DNA of 64,000 nucleotides from Macrococcoides bohemicum (GTDB lineage Bacteria; Bacillota; Bacilli; Staphylococcales; Staphylococcaceae): NCBI RefSeq assembly GCF_042658685.1, contig NZ_JBHSQY010000029.1; one strand, given 5' to 3'. The number at the start of each line of letters is the position of its first letter. Position 1 is the stretch's first letter. Below the pieces are notes generated by a model. The model made no database searches, had not been told where the DNA came from, and saw nothing but the letters and a program-made list of their open reading frames with translations. Both the position numbers and the translations under genes were made by a program. This document shows, piece by piece, positions 54,102 through 63,111 of the stretch.

Positions 54102-54778
54102 AACCCTCTTTTCTTCAGTATTGCTTCCGCGAAGAACATGTCTTCCGGCGTTGTGATTTTGATATTGTCGTAGTCACTTTCTACGATATGAACTTTGGAA
54201 ATACGTTCAACAAGTGATGCATCATCTGTACCTAAAAAGTGATCTGCATCTGCTTTATTGTATGCATCGAGTAGTAACTGATAGCTAAATGCTTGTGGTG
54301 TTTGTATTTGCCATAATTCATCTCGTTTTAATGTTTCTGTAACTTGATCGTTTTCTATGCGTTTAATCGTATCTTTTACTTTCACAGCCGCGATAACGCT
54401 GTGATTTTGTTGTATCGATTCATATAGTTTGTTTAATGTGTCCTGCGTAACAAATGGTCTTGCCGCATCATGTACAAATACATATTCACAGGGCTCAATC
54501 ACTTTTAATACGTTATAAATACTGTATTGGCGTTCACTACCACCTTCAGTGATAACGTCAATTTTACTGTAATTTGTGAGCATTGATTGTAACATACTTA
54601 TTTCATCACGTTGTGCGGCCAGATGAATCGCCCGACAATTATCATCATTTTGAAATACTTGAACGGTATGTTCAAGTATTGATTTATGATTGATTGTCAG
54701 TAATATTTTATTTTGATTCGCCTGCATGCGTTTACCCATGCCTGCTGCCGGAATGATTACGTCATACATATCAGTCAT
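54098..54778 (-). CDS. ispD: 2-C-methyl-D-erythritol 4-phosphate cytidylyltransferase
   Basis: 226 residues. IIPAAGMGKRM near 9-19 (CTP loop), VFVHDAARPFV near 99-109, TQTPQAF-like IQTPQAF near 155-161 and DDASLVER. Adds CMP to methylerythritol 4-phosphate. Lies between the yacL gene and ispF, overlapping each. The ispD homologue TarI makes CDP-ribitol and is similar; the direct ispF partner supports IspD. Confidence 0.88.
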   Translation of the reverse strand: MTDMYDVIIPAAGMGKRMQANQNKILLTINHKSILEHTVQVFQNDDNCRAIHLAAQRDEISMLQSMLTNYSKIDVITEGGSERQYSIYNVLKVIEPCEYVFVHDAARPFVTQDTLNKLYESIQQNHSVIAAVKVKDTIKRIENDQVTETLKRDELWQIQTPQAFSYQLLLDAYNKADADHFLGTDDASLVERISKVHIVESDYDNIKITTPEDMFFAEAILKKRGL

Positions 54779-55826
54779 TCACTTTCTTTGTAAATATAAT
54801 TCTGCCTGAAGCAGTCTGAAGTACAGATTGTACTTCCACGTTCACTTGTTTATTAATTAAATGTTTACCATTCTCTACAACGACCATTGTGCCATCTTCT
54901 AAATATCCGACACCTTGGTTCTCTTCTTTCCCAGCTTTCGTCACATTCAGTATAAACTTATCACCTTGTGCGACAACTGGTTTAATTGCTTCAGATAGAT
55001 CATTCACATTTAATACTTTAATGCCTTGCACCTGACATACTTTGTTTAAGTTAAAGTCTGTTGTAATGACGCTTGATTTTGTTTCTTTTGCCATTGTGAC
55101 TAATAGTTGGTCGACTTCTTTAATATTTTTATTGCCAGGGACAATCTTAATCGGATGACCTGTGTTCTGAAGCTGACTTAAAATGTCCAGTCCACGTTGT
55201 CCTTTATCACGCTTCATGCCGTCTGTTGAATCTGCGATAAGCTGTAATTCATCTAATACGCCTTGAGGAACGATAATCGTACCATCTAAAAATCCGCACT
55301 CTACGATTGATAAGATACGACCATCAATGATTGCCGACGTATCCAATAATTTCGTATTATCCAGCACACGGCGTTTGTTTGAACCGCTCTGGAATCGTTC
55401 CGGTAAGAAACTTTGAATTTCATCACGTTTCTTTAGTCCAACCTGAAACCCTAAATAACCTAATACAACCGCCAGAATTACTGGCACTGTATTTTTAAGT
55501 AATATAAAGCCCATAGAGTTAAAGATTAAACTGATCATCGAAGCAATCATCAATCCTAAAATCATACCGAGCGTTGCAAAGATAAGTTCCATAAAATTAA
55601 TGTTTAATAAAGATTTTTCACCTTTAATAATGAGGTTAACTACGCGATCAATCAACCAATAAAATAAAATAAAAAAGACAACAATCCCAATCGCACCATC
55701 AACATATGTATTCTTAAGAATTTCAGGAACATTCAAATTAAATAAACGAATCAATTCAGGTATCGCAAAAATCCCTAAGCTTGCACCTACTACAATAAAT
55801 ATTAACGTTACTAATTTCTTTAACAT
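54771..55826 (-). CDS. yacL: PIN/TRAM-domain membrane protein (YacL)
   Basis: 351 residues: four N-terminal membrane helices (to about residue 130), a PIN nuclease domain with LLDTSAIIDGRI near 160-171 and TTDFNLNKV near 250, and a C-terminal TRAM domain (about 295-350; GVGYLEDGTMVVVENG). Found between radA and ispD in Firmicutes. Putative RNase anchored in the membrane; exact substrate unknown. Confidence 0.88.
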   Translation of the reverse strand: MLKKLVTLIFIVVGASLGIFAIPELIRLFNLNVPEILKNTYVDGAIGIVVFFILFYWLIDRVVNLIIKGEKSLLNINFMELIFATLGMILGLMIASMISLIFNSMGFILLKNTVPVILAVVLGYLGFQVGLKKRDEIQSFLPERFQSGSNKRRVLDNTKLLDTSAIIDGRILSIVECGFLDGTIIVPQGVLDELQLIADSTDGMKRDKGQRGLDILSQLQNTGHPIKIVPGNKNIKEVDQLLVTMAKETKSSVITTDFNLNKVCQVQGIKVLNVNDLSEAIKPVVAQGDKFILNVTKAGKEENQGVGYLEDGTMVVVENGKHLINKQVNVEVQSVLQTASGRIIFTKKVND

Positions 55827-55838
55827 ATTTTCACCTCC

Positions 55839-57200
55839 TTAAAACGCAAGCTTTAATGCTTCGCTTATATTTGTTACACCGATCACTTCGATATTCTCCG
55901 GGAAATCCCAGCCACCGATATTATTCTTTGGAATAATGACACGTTTGAATCCAAGTTTTTCAGCTTCCTGCACACGTTGTTCAATACGCGCAACACGTCT
56001 TACTTCTCCAGTCAAACCTACTTCTCCGATAAAGCAGTCATCGCCACGGGTTGGTTTATCATTATAGCTTGAAGCAATGCTAATAATAATACTTAAATCA
56101 ACAGCAGGTTCATCTAATTTTACGCCACCTGCTACTTTGACATAGGCATCCTGTTGCTGTAACAGATAACCTTGTTTCTTTTCTAGTACTGCCATTAACA
56201 GCGTTAAACGGTTATGGTCAATACCCGTCGCCATACGTCTAGGGTTATGAAATGATGTCGGTGACACTAAAGATTGAACTTCAACAAGGAGTGGACGCGT
56301 GCCTTCCATTGTGGCAACAATCGTAGAACCGGCTACATTCTTCGTACGTTCTTCTAAGAACATTTCACTCGGGTTTAATACTTCTGTAAGGCCAGTATTG
56401 CGCATTTCAAATATACCCATTTCATTTGTAGAACCGAAACGGTTTTTCACGGCGCGTAAAATACGGTAACTATGATGTGTATCGCCTTCAAAATAAAGTA
56501 CAGTATCTACCATATGTTCAAGTAAACGTGGTCCTGCGATTTGCCCTTCTTTTGTAACGTGACCGACGATAAACGTCGCAATATTCATCTGCTTTGCAAT
56601 ACGCATTAACTCCTGCGTACATTCACGCACTTGAGATACTGAACCTGGTGCGCTCGTTACTTCCGGATGAAAAATCGTTTGAATAGAGTCAATCACTAAA
56701 AACTTCGGCTGCATCTTCTTCACGGTTTCATGTATGATTTGAAGATTTGTCTCCGCATACACATCTAACTCTCCGGCATCTTCCTTTAAGCGGTCTGCAC
56801 GGAGTTTTGTTTGTCTTACCGATTCCTCACCTGATATATAAAGTACGGGATGACGTTGTGACAACATCGCACACACTTGTAGTAACAATGTTGACTTTCC
56901 GATACCTGGATCTCCACCAATGAGCACGAGTGAGCCAGGAACAATACCGCCACCTAATACACGGTCTAGTTCTCCCATTTGCGTATGGTCTCTTGGCACA
57001 CTTTCTTTCGTTATATTTTTTAATTTTTCTACTTTAGAATTTGAATCTTGCTGATGTATTGCTGTTTTTGGTCCTTTTTGTTTATGTTCGATGACTTCTT
57101 CCATCTGATTCCAGGCGCCACAATTCGGACATTTACCCATCCATTTTGGGGACTGATAACCACAGGCCATACATTCAAAAGTTGATTTCACTTTAGCCAA
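55839..57200 (-). CDS. radA: DNA repair protein RadA (Sms)
   Basis: 453 residues. Four-cysteine zinc finger CMACGYQSPKWMGKCPNCG near 10-28, RecA-type Walker A GGDPGIGKST, KNRFGSTNEMG (the KNRFG motif), and a C-terminal Lon-like domain (from about 290). Branch-migrates recombination intermediates. The frame opens at 57215; the TTG at 57200 lies 6 bases after GGGGGG and gives MAKVKSTFEC, as in other RadA, so it is chosen. Separated from clpC by a terminator. Confidence 0.95.
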   Translation of the reverse strand: MAKVKSTFECMACGYQSPKWMGKCPNCGAWNQMEEVIEHKQKGPKTAIHQQDSNSKVEKLKNITKESVPRDHTQMGELDRVLGGGIVPGSLVLIGGDPGIGKSTLLLQVCAMLSQRHPVLYISGEESVRQTKLRADRLKEDAGELDVYAETNLQIIHETVKKMQPKFLVIDSIQTIFHPEVTSAPGSVSQVRECTQELMRIAKQMNIATFIVGHVTKEGQIAGPRLLEHMVDTVLYFEGDTHHSYRILRAVKNRFGSTNEMGIFEMRNTGLTEVLNPSEMFLEERTKNVAGSTIVATMEGTRPLLVEVQSLVSPTSFHNPRRMATGIDHNRLTLLMAVLEKKQGYLLQQQDAYVKVAGGVKLDEPAVDLSIIISIASSYNDKPTRGDDCFIGEVGLTGEVRRVARIEQRVQEAEKLGFKRVIIPKNNIGGWDFPENIEVIGVTNISEALKLAF

Positions 57201-57289
57201 TATATTCCCCCCCATTATAATATGTATTTATTTTAAATCTTTTTGCATGTTTAGACAATGTTAACCCCTAATATGATGCAATAATATTT

Positions 57290-57344
57290 TAAAAATAAAA
57301 ATACTGCTGAAATAACAGTGTTTCTACTATTATTTCAGCAGTAT
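57290..57344 (-). terminator. Terminator of the ctsR-clpC operon
   Basis: ATACTGCTGAAATAA / TTATTTCAGCAGTAT, 15-bp perfect stem, 14-base loop, then TTTTTATTTTT on the minus strand. Confidence 0.93.
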
Positions 57345-57352
57345 GTGTTTCA

Positions 57353-59776
57353 TTATTGCTTTTCTTTTGTAATTACAAATTCGCCATCTTTATAATCAAT
57401 TGTCACATTGTGACCAGCTAATTCCTCACCTTTTAATAGCTCTTCAGATAACTTATCTTCGATGTTCTTTTGGATAGAACGTGTTAACGGACGTGCACCA
57501 TATTCTGGATCGTATCCATCATCGGCTACTTTTTCTTTCGCAGCGTCTGTTAATGTAATATAAATATCTTGTTCTTTTAAGCGTTTCGTTAAGCCATTGA
57601 CCATGAACGTAACGATTTCTTTTAATTGTTCTTTCTCCAACTTATGGAACACGATAATATCGTCAATACGGTTTAAGAACTCTGGACGGAACTGTTTCTT
57701 CAACTCATCCATCATTGTCTTACGGATAGTTTCATAATCTTGTGCCGCATCACTACCACCGAATCCTACGAATTTATTATCTTTTAATTCCTGTGCCCCA
57801 ACGTTACTTGTCATAATGATTACAGTATTTCTAAAGTCTACTGTACGCCCTTTAGAATCCGTTAATCGACCATCATCTAACACTTGTAATAACATGTTAA
57901 ATACATCCGGATGAGCTTTTTCAATTTCATCGAATAAAATAACTGAATACGGTTTGCGGCGCACTTTCTCAGTTAATTGGCCTCCTTCTTCAAAACCAAC
58001 ATATCCTGGAGGTGAACCTACTAAACGAGACACGCTATGTTTCTCCATAAATTCACTCATATCTACACGAATCATTGCATCTTCTTCACCAAACATCGCT
58101 TCCGCTAATGCTCTTGCAAGCTCAGTTTTACCAACACCAGTTGGTCCTAAGAAGATAAAGCTTCCGATTGGACGTTTCGGATCTTTAAGACCAGCACGGG
58201 CACGACGCACTGCTTTAGAAATCGATACAACCGCATCATGTTGTCCTACTACACGGTCATGTAAAATTTCTTCTAAGTTTAATAATTTTTGTGATTCAGT
58301 TTCTGCAATTTTATTTAATGGAATACCCGTCCAGTTCGCAACAACAATTGCGATATCATCAGGTGTCACTGATGTGTTGTTAGAACCTTGCGTTTTTTGC
58401 CATTCTTTTTTCGTTTCATCTAATTGCTTTTCAAGTTGTGATTGTTTGTCACGTAACGCTGCTGCTTGTTCGAATTCCTGAGAATGCACTGCAGCATCTT
58501 TTTCATTTTTTACTTTTTCAAGTTCAGCTTCAAGTTCTTTTAAACTTGGTGGCGTTGTATAGTTACGTAAACGCACTTTTGAACTTGCTTCATCAATTAA
58601 GTCAATCGCTTTATCTGGTAAGAAACGGTCAGAAATGTAACGATCGCTCATTTTTACGGCTGCAACTAAAGCTTCATCAGAAATTTGAATACGGTGATGC
58701 GCTTCATAGCGGTCACGTAAACCATGTAAAATTGCAATTGCATCTTCTACATTTGGTTCATCTACCTGAACTGGTTGGAAACGACGTTCTAACGCTGCAT
58801 CTTTTTCAATGTATTTACGGTATTCTTCTAAAGTTGTTGCACCGATACATTGAATTTCTCCACGTGCTAATGCAGGTTTTAAGATATTCGATGCATCAAT
58901 AGCACCTTCAGCGCCACCCGCACCGATTAATGTGTGTAATTCGTCGATGAATAAAATGATGTTGCCAGCTGCATGAATTTCATCCATCACCTTTTTAAGA
59001 CGTTCTTCAAATTCCCCACGATATTTCGTACCCGCTACAACTGTACCCATATCTAAACTCATAACACGTTTACCTTTTAACGTTTCAGGCACTTCATTGT
59101 TTACGATTGCTTGTGCTAATCCTTCTACAATTGCAGTTTTACCAACACCTGGTTCACCGATTAATACTGGATTGTTCTTCGTACGACGGCTTAATACTTC
59201 AATAATACGCGTTACTTCATCAGCACGACCTATAACTGGATCTAACGTGCCGTCTTTAGCGATGACCGTTAAATCACGCGCTAATTCATCTAATGTTGGT
59301 GTGCCTTGTGCTTTAGCTTCACCGTGGCCTTTAGCATCCATTTCCGGACTACCTAATAATTTAACGACTTGAGAACGCGCTTTCGTAATATTTAAATCAA
59401 GATTTGCAAGCACGCGTGCTGCAACACCTTCGTTCTCACGAATTAATCCTAATAGAATATGCTCAGTACCAACAAAGTTATGGTTAAGTTTACGTGCTTC
59501 GTCTAACGATAATTCAATTACCTTTTTAGCACGTGGTGTATATTGAATTGTTCCACCCATATCTGTGCCATGACCGATTAATTGTTCAACTTCCTGTACA
59601 ACCTTTTCTTCTGTAATGTTATACGCCGCTAACACTTTCGCAGCAATTCCATCAGGTTCTTTTACAAGACCTAATAATAAGTGTTCTGTACCGATATTAT
59701 TATGATTTAAACGAATCGCTTCTTCTTGTGCATGTGCTAACACACGCTGTGCTCTTTCAGTTAATCTACCAAACAT
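57353..59776 (-). CDS. clpC: ATP-dependent Clp protease ATPase subunit ClpC
   Basis: 807 residues: double Clp_N repeats at 1-145, AAA1 with GEPGVGKT near 206, a middle domain with the UVR-like stretch near 420-455 (EQAAALRDKQSQLEKQ) that binds adaptors, AAA2 with GPTGVGKT near 543, and the D2 small domain. Unfolds proteins marked by McsB phosphoarginine for ClpP. Last gene of the CtsR regulon operon. Confidence 0.98.
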   Translation of the reverse strand: MFGRLTERAQRVLAHAQEEAIRLNHNNIGTEHLLLGLVKEPDGIAAKVLAAYNITEEKVVQEVEQLIGHGTDMGGTIQYTPRAKKVIELSLDEARKLNHNFVGTEHILLGLIRENEGVAARVLANLDLNITKARSQVVKLLGSPEMDAKGHGEAKAQGTPTLDELARDLTVIAKDGTLDPVIGRADEVTRIIEVLSRRTKNNPVLIGEPGVGKTAIVEGLAQAIVNNEVPETLKGKRVMSLDMGTVVAGTKYRGEFEERLKKVMDEIHAAGNIILFIDELHTLIGAGGAEGAIDASNILKPALARGEIQCIGATTLEEYRKYIEKDAALERRFQPVQVDEPNVEDAIAILHGLRDRYEAHHRIQISDEALVAAVKMSDRYISDRFLPDKAIDLIDEASSKVRLRNYTTPPSLKELEAELEKVKNEKDAAVHSQEFEQAAALRDKQSQLEKQLDETKKEWQKTQGSNNTSVTPDDIAIVVANWTGIPLNKIAETESQKLLNLEEILHDRVVGQHDAVVSISKAVRRARAGLKDPKRPIGSFIFLGPTGVGKTELARALAEAMFGEEDAMIRVDMSEFMEKHSVSRLVGSPPGYVGFEEGGQLTEKVRRKPYSVILFDEIEKAHPDVFNMLLQVLDDGRLTDSKGRTVDFRNTVIIMTSNVGAQELKDNKFVGFGGSDAAQDYETIRKTMMDELKKQFRPEFLNRIDDIIVFHKLEKEQLKEIVTFMVNGLTKRLKEQDIYITLTDAAKEKVADDGYDPEYGARPLTRSIQKNIEDKLSEELLKGEELAGHNVTIDYKDGEFVITKEKQ

Positions 59777-59788
59777 ATTTTATCCTCC

Positions 59789-60799
59789 TTACAAATGCTC
59801 TCGTAGCATTTGTGCTCTTTTTTCATCTATTTGTTTATTCTCTGGATACAATTTATCAATAAATGGTGCCTGTATAGCAACCATCAGTTCATTGAATCTA
59901 AACGGAGTATCTTTTATGATGCCCATATCAATACCCATTTTAATCTCACTTAATCTAAGACTCGCTTCTTCTACAGAAATTTTATGACTATATTTCAATA
60001 TCCCTAAGCTTCTGTAGATTCTATCTACTGTATCGATATGATCATAATTATTCATACGCTTACGCATATTGATTTCCTCTTCAATAATCTGTTCAACCAC
60101 CTGTGTTAAATCATCGATGATACTTTCTTCTGATTTACCGAGCGTCAGTTGATTTGACACTTGATATACATGTCCTAAAGCTTGTGTACCTTCTCCGTAA
60201 ATCCCACGAATCGTGAATCCAAATCGATTAATCGTTTGTGCGATCCGCGACATTCTCTTCATAATAGAAAGTCCCGGCAAATGTAACATAACGCTGGCAC
60301 GTAAGCCTGTTCCAATATTGGTTGGACATGTTGTAAGATAACCATAGTGCTCATCATAAGAAATCATTAATTTTTCATCAAGTTTTTTGTCTATAACGCG
60401 TGCACGTTCATATAAATGATGTAGCGACAAATCGTGACCTAATACTTGTATACGAATATGATCTTCCTCGTTAATCATGATACTTTCAGATTCATCTTCA
60501 TTGATTAATACAGCTCCGTGCTTTGCCTCCATCAATTCTTTGCTAATCAAATGTTTTACTACCAACATTTGACGCTCTTTCATCGGTGTTTCAATCATCT
60601 TGATTAGTTCGTAATCCTTTATTAATACATTCGACACTTCTTCAATTACTTTATCAGCAGTATCTTCAGCAAACATCATCGGATGAACGAAATTTTCCAG
60701 ATTACGTGCGAGCCTGATACGTGAACTCAAGATAACAGCGGGTTCATCAGCTGACTGCATCCAATCACTTAATATATTCTGAAGATGTTTATTCAGCAT
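59789..60799 (-). CDS. mcsB: Protein arginine kinase McsB
   Basis: 336 residues, phosphagen-kinase fold. ILSSRIRLARNLENF near 24-38, NEEDHIRIQVLG, the cysteine region LTTCPTNIGTGLRASVML with the catalytic Cys near 166, and RGIYGEGT. Phosphorylates arginines to mark substrates for ClpCP and inactivates CtsR. The frame is open upstream to 60859, but the ATG at 60799 with GGTGGAG before it is the usual start; it overlaps mcsA by 11 bases. Confidence 0.95.
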   Translation of the reverse strand: MLNKHLQNILSDWMQSADEPAVILSSRIRLARNLENFVHPMMFAEDTADKVIEEVSNVLIKDYELIKMIETPMKERQMLVVKHLISKELMEAKHGAVLINEDESESIMINEEDHIRIQVLGHDLSLHHLYERARVIDKKLDEKLMISYDEHYGYLTTCPTNIGTGLRASVMLHLPGLSIMKRMSRIAQTINRFGFTIRGIYGEGTQALGHVYQVSNQLTLGKSEESIIDDLTQVVEQIIEEEINMRKRMNNYDHIDTVDRIYRSLGILKYSHKISVEEASLRLSEIKMGIDMGIIKDTPFRFNELMVAIQAPFIDKLYPENKQIDEKRAQMLREHL

Positions 60800-61181
60800 G
60801 TGTATCTCCACCTTCCTTAAGTGCACGGATTTCATCACGCACACCAACCGCTTCTTCAAATGCTTGCTTCTCTACTAATGATTGTAATTTCTCTTCCAGT
60901 GCTTCTATCTTTTTCTTCAGTGCAATCTTTTCCTGTGATTTATGTGGTGTTACACCAATATGCTGTAAATTACCAGCCTGTACGCGCTCTATAACTTGCG
61001 GTACATAATCACTAAATGTGTTATAACATTCATGACAACCAAATTTGCCGATGTGTAATGCTTCTCTTAAAGTCAGTCCACAATTTGGACACTTGTCAGG
61101 TGTATGGGCTGCTTGAAACTCACCACTATTTAACAAGTGTTTGAGTAACTGATTCATTGAAAATTCTTCTTCGTATGACAT
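60789..61181 (-). CDS. mcsA: McsA, short form lacking the first zinc finger
   Basis: 130 residues; S. aureus McsA is about 188. Only one pair of CxxC motifs is seen (CPNC at 31-34 and CHEC at 49-52), followed by the C-terminal UVR-type helix (LEEKLQSLVEKQAFEEAVGVRDEI) that contacts McsB and ClpC. The N-terminal finger of about 55 residues is missing. There is no space for it: the ctsR stop is only 11 bp before the ATG, which has a strong AAGGAGAG site. So this is a genuine short gene, not a frameshift. Confidence 0.88.
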   Translation of the reverse strand: MSYEEEFSMNQLLKHLLNSGEFQAAHTPDKCPNCGLTLREALHIGKFGCHECYNTFSDYVPQVIERVQAGNLQHIGVTPHKSQEKIALKKKIEALEEKLQSLVEKQAFEEAVGVRDEIRALKEGGDTHAE

Positions 61182-61192
61182 ACAATCTCTCC

Positions 61193-61654
61193 TTAGTTAT
61201 AATGAATGATATTCAGCACATTTTGTAAAATATTAGCGCGTATATAATCACGATAAGGTACATCAATCATTAAAACATCACGATGAATCGTACCAAGTAT
61301 AATCTTTTTCTCTCGCTCATTAATCAATTCATTTTGGTGTAAACCTTCTATAATACGTTCAGCATTTTGTTGTGAAATCTGTTTCCCCGTTAATTCCATT
61401 AAATGCTCAATAAACGCTGCCTTATTATTTGATTCAATTTTTGTGATACGAATATAACCTCCGCCACCACGTTTGCTTTCAATCTGATAGCCGTGTTCAT
61501 TTGTGAAGCGCGTTTTAATGACGTAGTTTAACTGTGATGGAACGCAATCAAACTTTTCAGCAATATGTGCCCGTTTAATTACGACAACATCATCCTGCGC
61601 TTCTTCAAGTAACTGTTTTAAATATTGTTCAATTATATCTGACATATTGTGCAT
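61193..61654 (-). CDS. ctsR: Class III heat-shock repressor CtsR
   Basis: 153 residues, winged-helix repressor. CVPSQLNYVIKTRFTNEHGY near 34-53 is the HTH, ESKRGGGGYIRI near 56-67 the wing; the C-terminal dimer domain follows. ATG 61654 gives MHNMSDIIEQY as in S. aureus; GTG 61666 overlaps the ribosome site AGGTGG. Represses its own operon through two boxes just upstream. Confidence 0.96.
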   Translation of the reverse strand: MHNMSDIIEQYLKQLLEEAQDDVVVIKRAHIAEKFDCVPSQLNYVIKTRFTNEHGYQIESKRGGGGYIRITKIESNNKAAFIEHLMELTGKQISQQNAERIIEGLHQNELINEREKKIILGTIHRDVLMIDVPYRDYIRANILQNVLNIIHYN

Positions 61655-61667
61655 GACATCACCCACC

Positions 61668-61684
61668 TTTGACCTTCTTTGACT
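61668..61684. promoter_or_regulatory. CtsR box 1
   Basis: AGTCAAAGAAGGTCAAA on the minus strand: two direct heptads RGTCAAA with a 3-base spacer, an exact CtsR consensus, between the -10 and the ctsR start. Confidence 0.93.
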
Positions 61685-61686
61685 TA

Positions 61687-61715
61687 ATTATATTTAATCC
61701 TACTTTGTTAATCAA
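61687..61715 (-). promoter_or_regulatory. ctsR operon promoter
   Basis: TTGATT (61710-61715), 17-base spacer, TATAAT (61687-61692) on the minus strand, flanked on both sides by CtsR boxes. Confidence 0.75.
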
Positions 61716-61723
61716 ATATTTTG

Positions 61724-61740
61724 TTTGACCTTTTTTGATG
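61724..61740. promoter_or_regulatory. CtsR box 2
   Basis: CATCAAAAAAGGTCAAA on the minus strand: one exact heptad and one with two mismatches, same 3-base spacing, upstream of the -35. Confidence 0.65.
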
Positions 61741-61839
61741 AACAAATTTTCATAATAAGTTGAAAAAATGTTTAGCGCTTTCATTCGTTGTGTAGTATGA
61801 TATTTATAGTATAAAAAATATGACTAAAGGAGAGATTTC

Positions 61840-63069
61840 ATGAATTATATTATCGGTATCATCGGTCTTGTTGTGTTCTTGTTACTTGCATGGGTTATGA
61901 GTTCGGATAAAAAAGGTGTAAGATGGCAATATATCGGCATAATGATGACCATTCAGTTTCTATTTGCTTTTCTTTTACTTAAAACTTCAGGTGGTATTAA
62001 ATTAGTAGAAGCATTAGCTACCGGTTTCGGTTATTTACTAGGCTATGCAGAACAAGGTGTCAACTTCGTATTTGGCGGTCTGGAAAATCCAGCTGTCGGT
62101 AAAGTACCTGCCGCTTCAACTTTCTTTATGGATGTATTATTACCGATTACTTTTATTTCAGCTTTAATCGGAATCTTGCAGTACTTAAAGATCTTACCGT
62201 TTATCATTAAATATTTAGGATGGCTGATTTCTAAAGTAAACGGTATGGGGAAATTAGAATCATTTAATGCAGTAGCAGCAGCAATTTTAGGTCAATCAGA
62301 AGTATTTATCTCTATTAAGAAACAATTACCATATATTCCGAAGCACCGTTTATATACGTTAACAGCTTCAGCGATGAGTACGGTATCACTATCTATCGTC
62401 GGTGCATATTTTACGATGATTGAACCTAAATATGTCGTAACAGCTATTATCTTAAACTTATTTGGTGGTTTTATCGTTGCTTCAATCATCAACCCTTACG
62501 TTGTTTCAGCAGAAGAAGAAGATGCTGTAATTATGGGTACAAATACGGATGAAAAGAAACAATCATTCTTTGAAATGTTAGGAGAATATATTTTAGATGG
62601 ATTTAAGGTTGCAGTAATTGTTGCTGCAATGCTAATCGGATATATCGCATTAATCGCGATGCTTAATGGAATCGTCGATGCGTTTACACCAGGCGAAATG
62701 AACTTCCAGACTATACTTGGGTATTTGTTTGCACCTCTTGCATTCTTAACAGGAATCGCTTGGGACGATGCGGTTCGCGCAGGATCTATTATGGCAACTA
62801 AACTCGTTTCGAATGAATTTGTTGCAATGCTAGATATTCAGTCCATTGTTAAAGGAAAGACTGGCGAATTATCAGAACATGCGATCGGAATCGTTTCTGT
62901 ATTCTTAGTATCTTTTGCTAACTTCTCATCTATCGGTATTATTGCAGGGGCAATCAAATCATTGAACAATGAACAAGGCGATGTCGTTGCTCGTTTCGGT
63001 TTAAAATTATTATATGGTGCAACACTTGTATCATTCATCTCTGCAACAATCGCTGGATTCTTCTTATAA
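61840..63069 (+). CDS. nupC: NupC family nucleoside transporter
   Basis: 409 residues, concentrative nucleoside transporter with proton or sodium coupling, about ten membrane segments. VAAAILGQSEVFISIKKQLP near 147-166 and LFAPLAFLTGIAWDDA near 296-311 carry the substrate-binding motifs; SFANFSSIGIIAG is the C-terminal signature (NFSS). GGAGAG before the ATG. Divergent from ctsR. A cre-like sequence (TTTAGCGCTTTCA) lies upstream but its spacing is one base off. Confidence 0.93.
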   Translation: MNYIIGIIGLVVFLLLAWVMSSDKKGVRWQYIGIMMTIQFLFAFLLLKTSGGIKLVEALATGFGYLLGYAEQGVNFVFGGLENPAVGKVPAASTFFMDVLLPITFISALIGILQYLKILPFIIKYLGWLISKVNGMGKLESFNAVAAAILGQSEVFISIKKQLPYIPKHRLYTLTASAMSTVSLSIVGAYFTMIEPKYVVTAIILNLFGGFIVASIINPYVVSAEEEDAVIMGTNTDEKKQSFFEMLGEYILDGFKVAVIVAAMLIGYIALIAMLNGIVDAFTPGEMNFQTILGYLFAPLAFLTGIAWDDAVRAGSIMATKLVSNEFVAMLDIQSIVKGKTGELSEHAIGIVSVFLVSFANFSSIGIIAGAIKSLNNEQGDVVARFGLKLLYGATLVSFISATIAGFFL

Positions 63070-63073
63070 TAGT

Positions 63074-63110
63074 AAAAGCTCAATCTGAGATTTTCAGATT
63101 GAGCTTTTTT
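63074..63110 (+). terminator. nupC terminator
   Basis: AAAAGCTCAATCTGA / TCAGATTGAGCTTTT, 15-bp arms with a short loop, followed by TTTTTT. It lies between convergent genes and could act on both strands. Confidence 0.93.
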
Positions 63111-63111
63111 G

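Noticed and set aside
57954..58902. Long open frames on the plus strand opposite clpC
   Set aside because: They lie wholly inside a conserved gene, lack ribosome sites, and their translation shows no domain; they reflect codon bias of clpC on the other strand. The same applies to plus-strand frames opposite rpoB, rpoC, fusA and tuf.
61771..61787. Possible cre site before nupC (TGTTTAGCGCTTTCAT)
   Set aside because: The centre AGCGCT and one arm fit, but the total spacing is one base too long for the consensus, so I do not list it as a feature.
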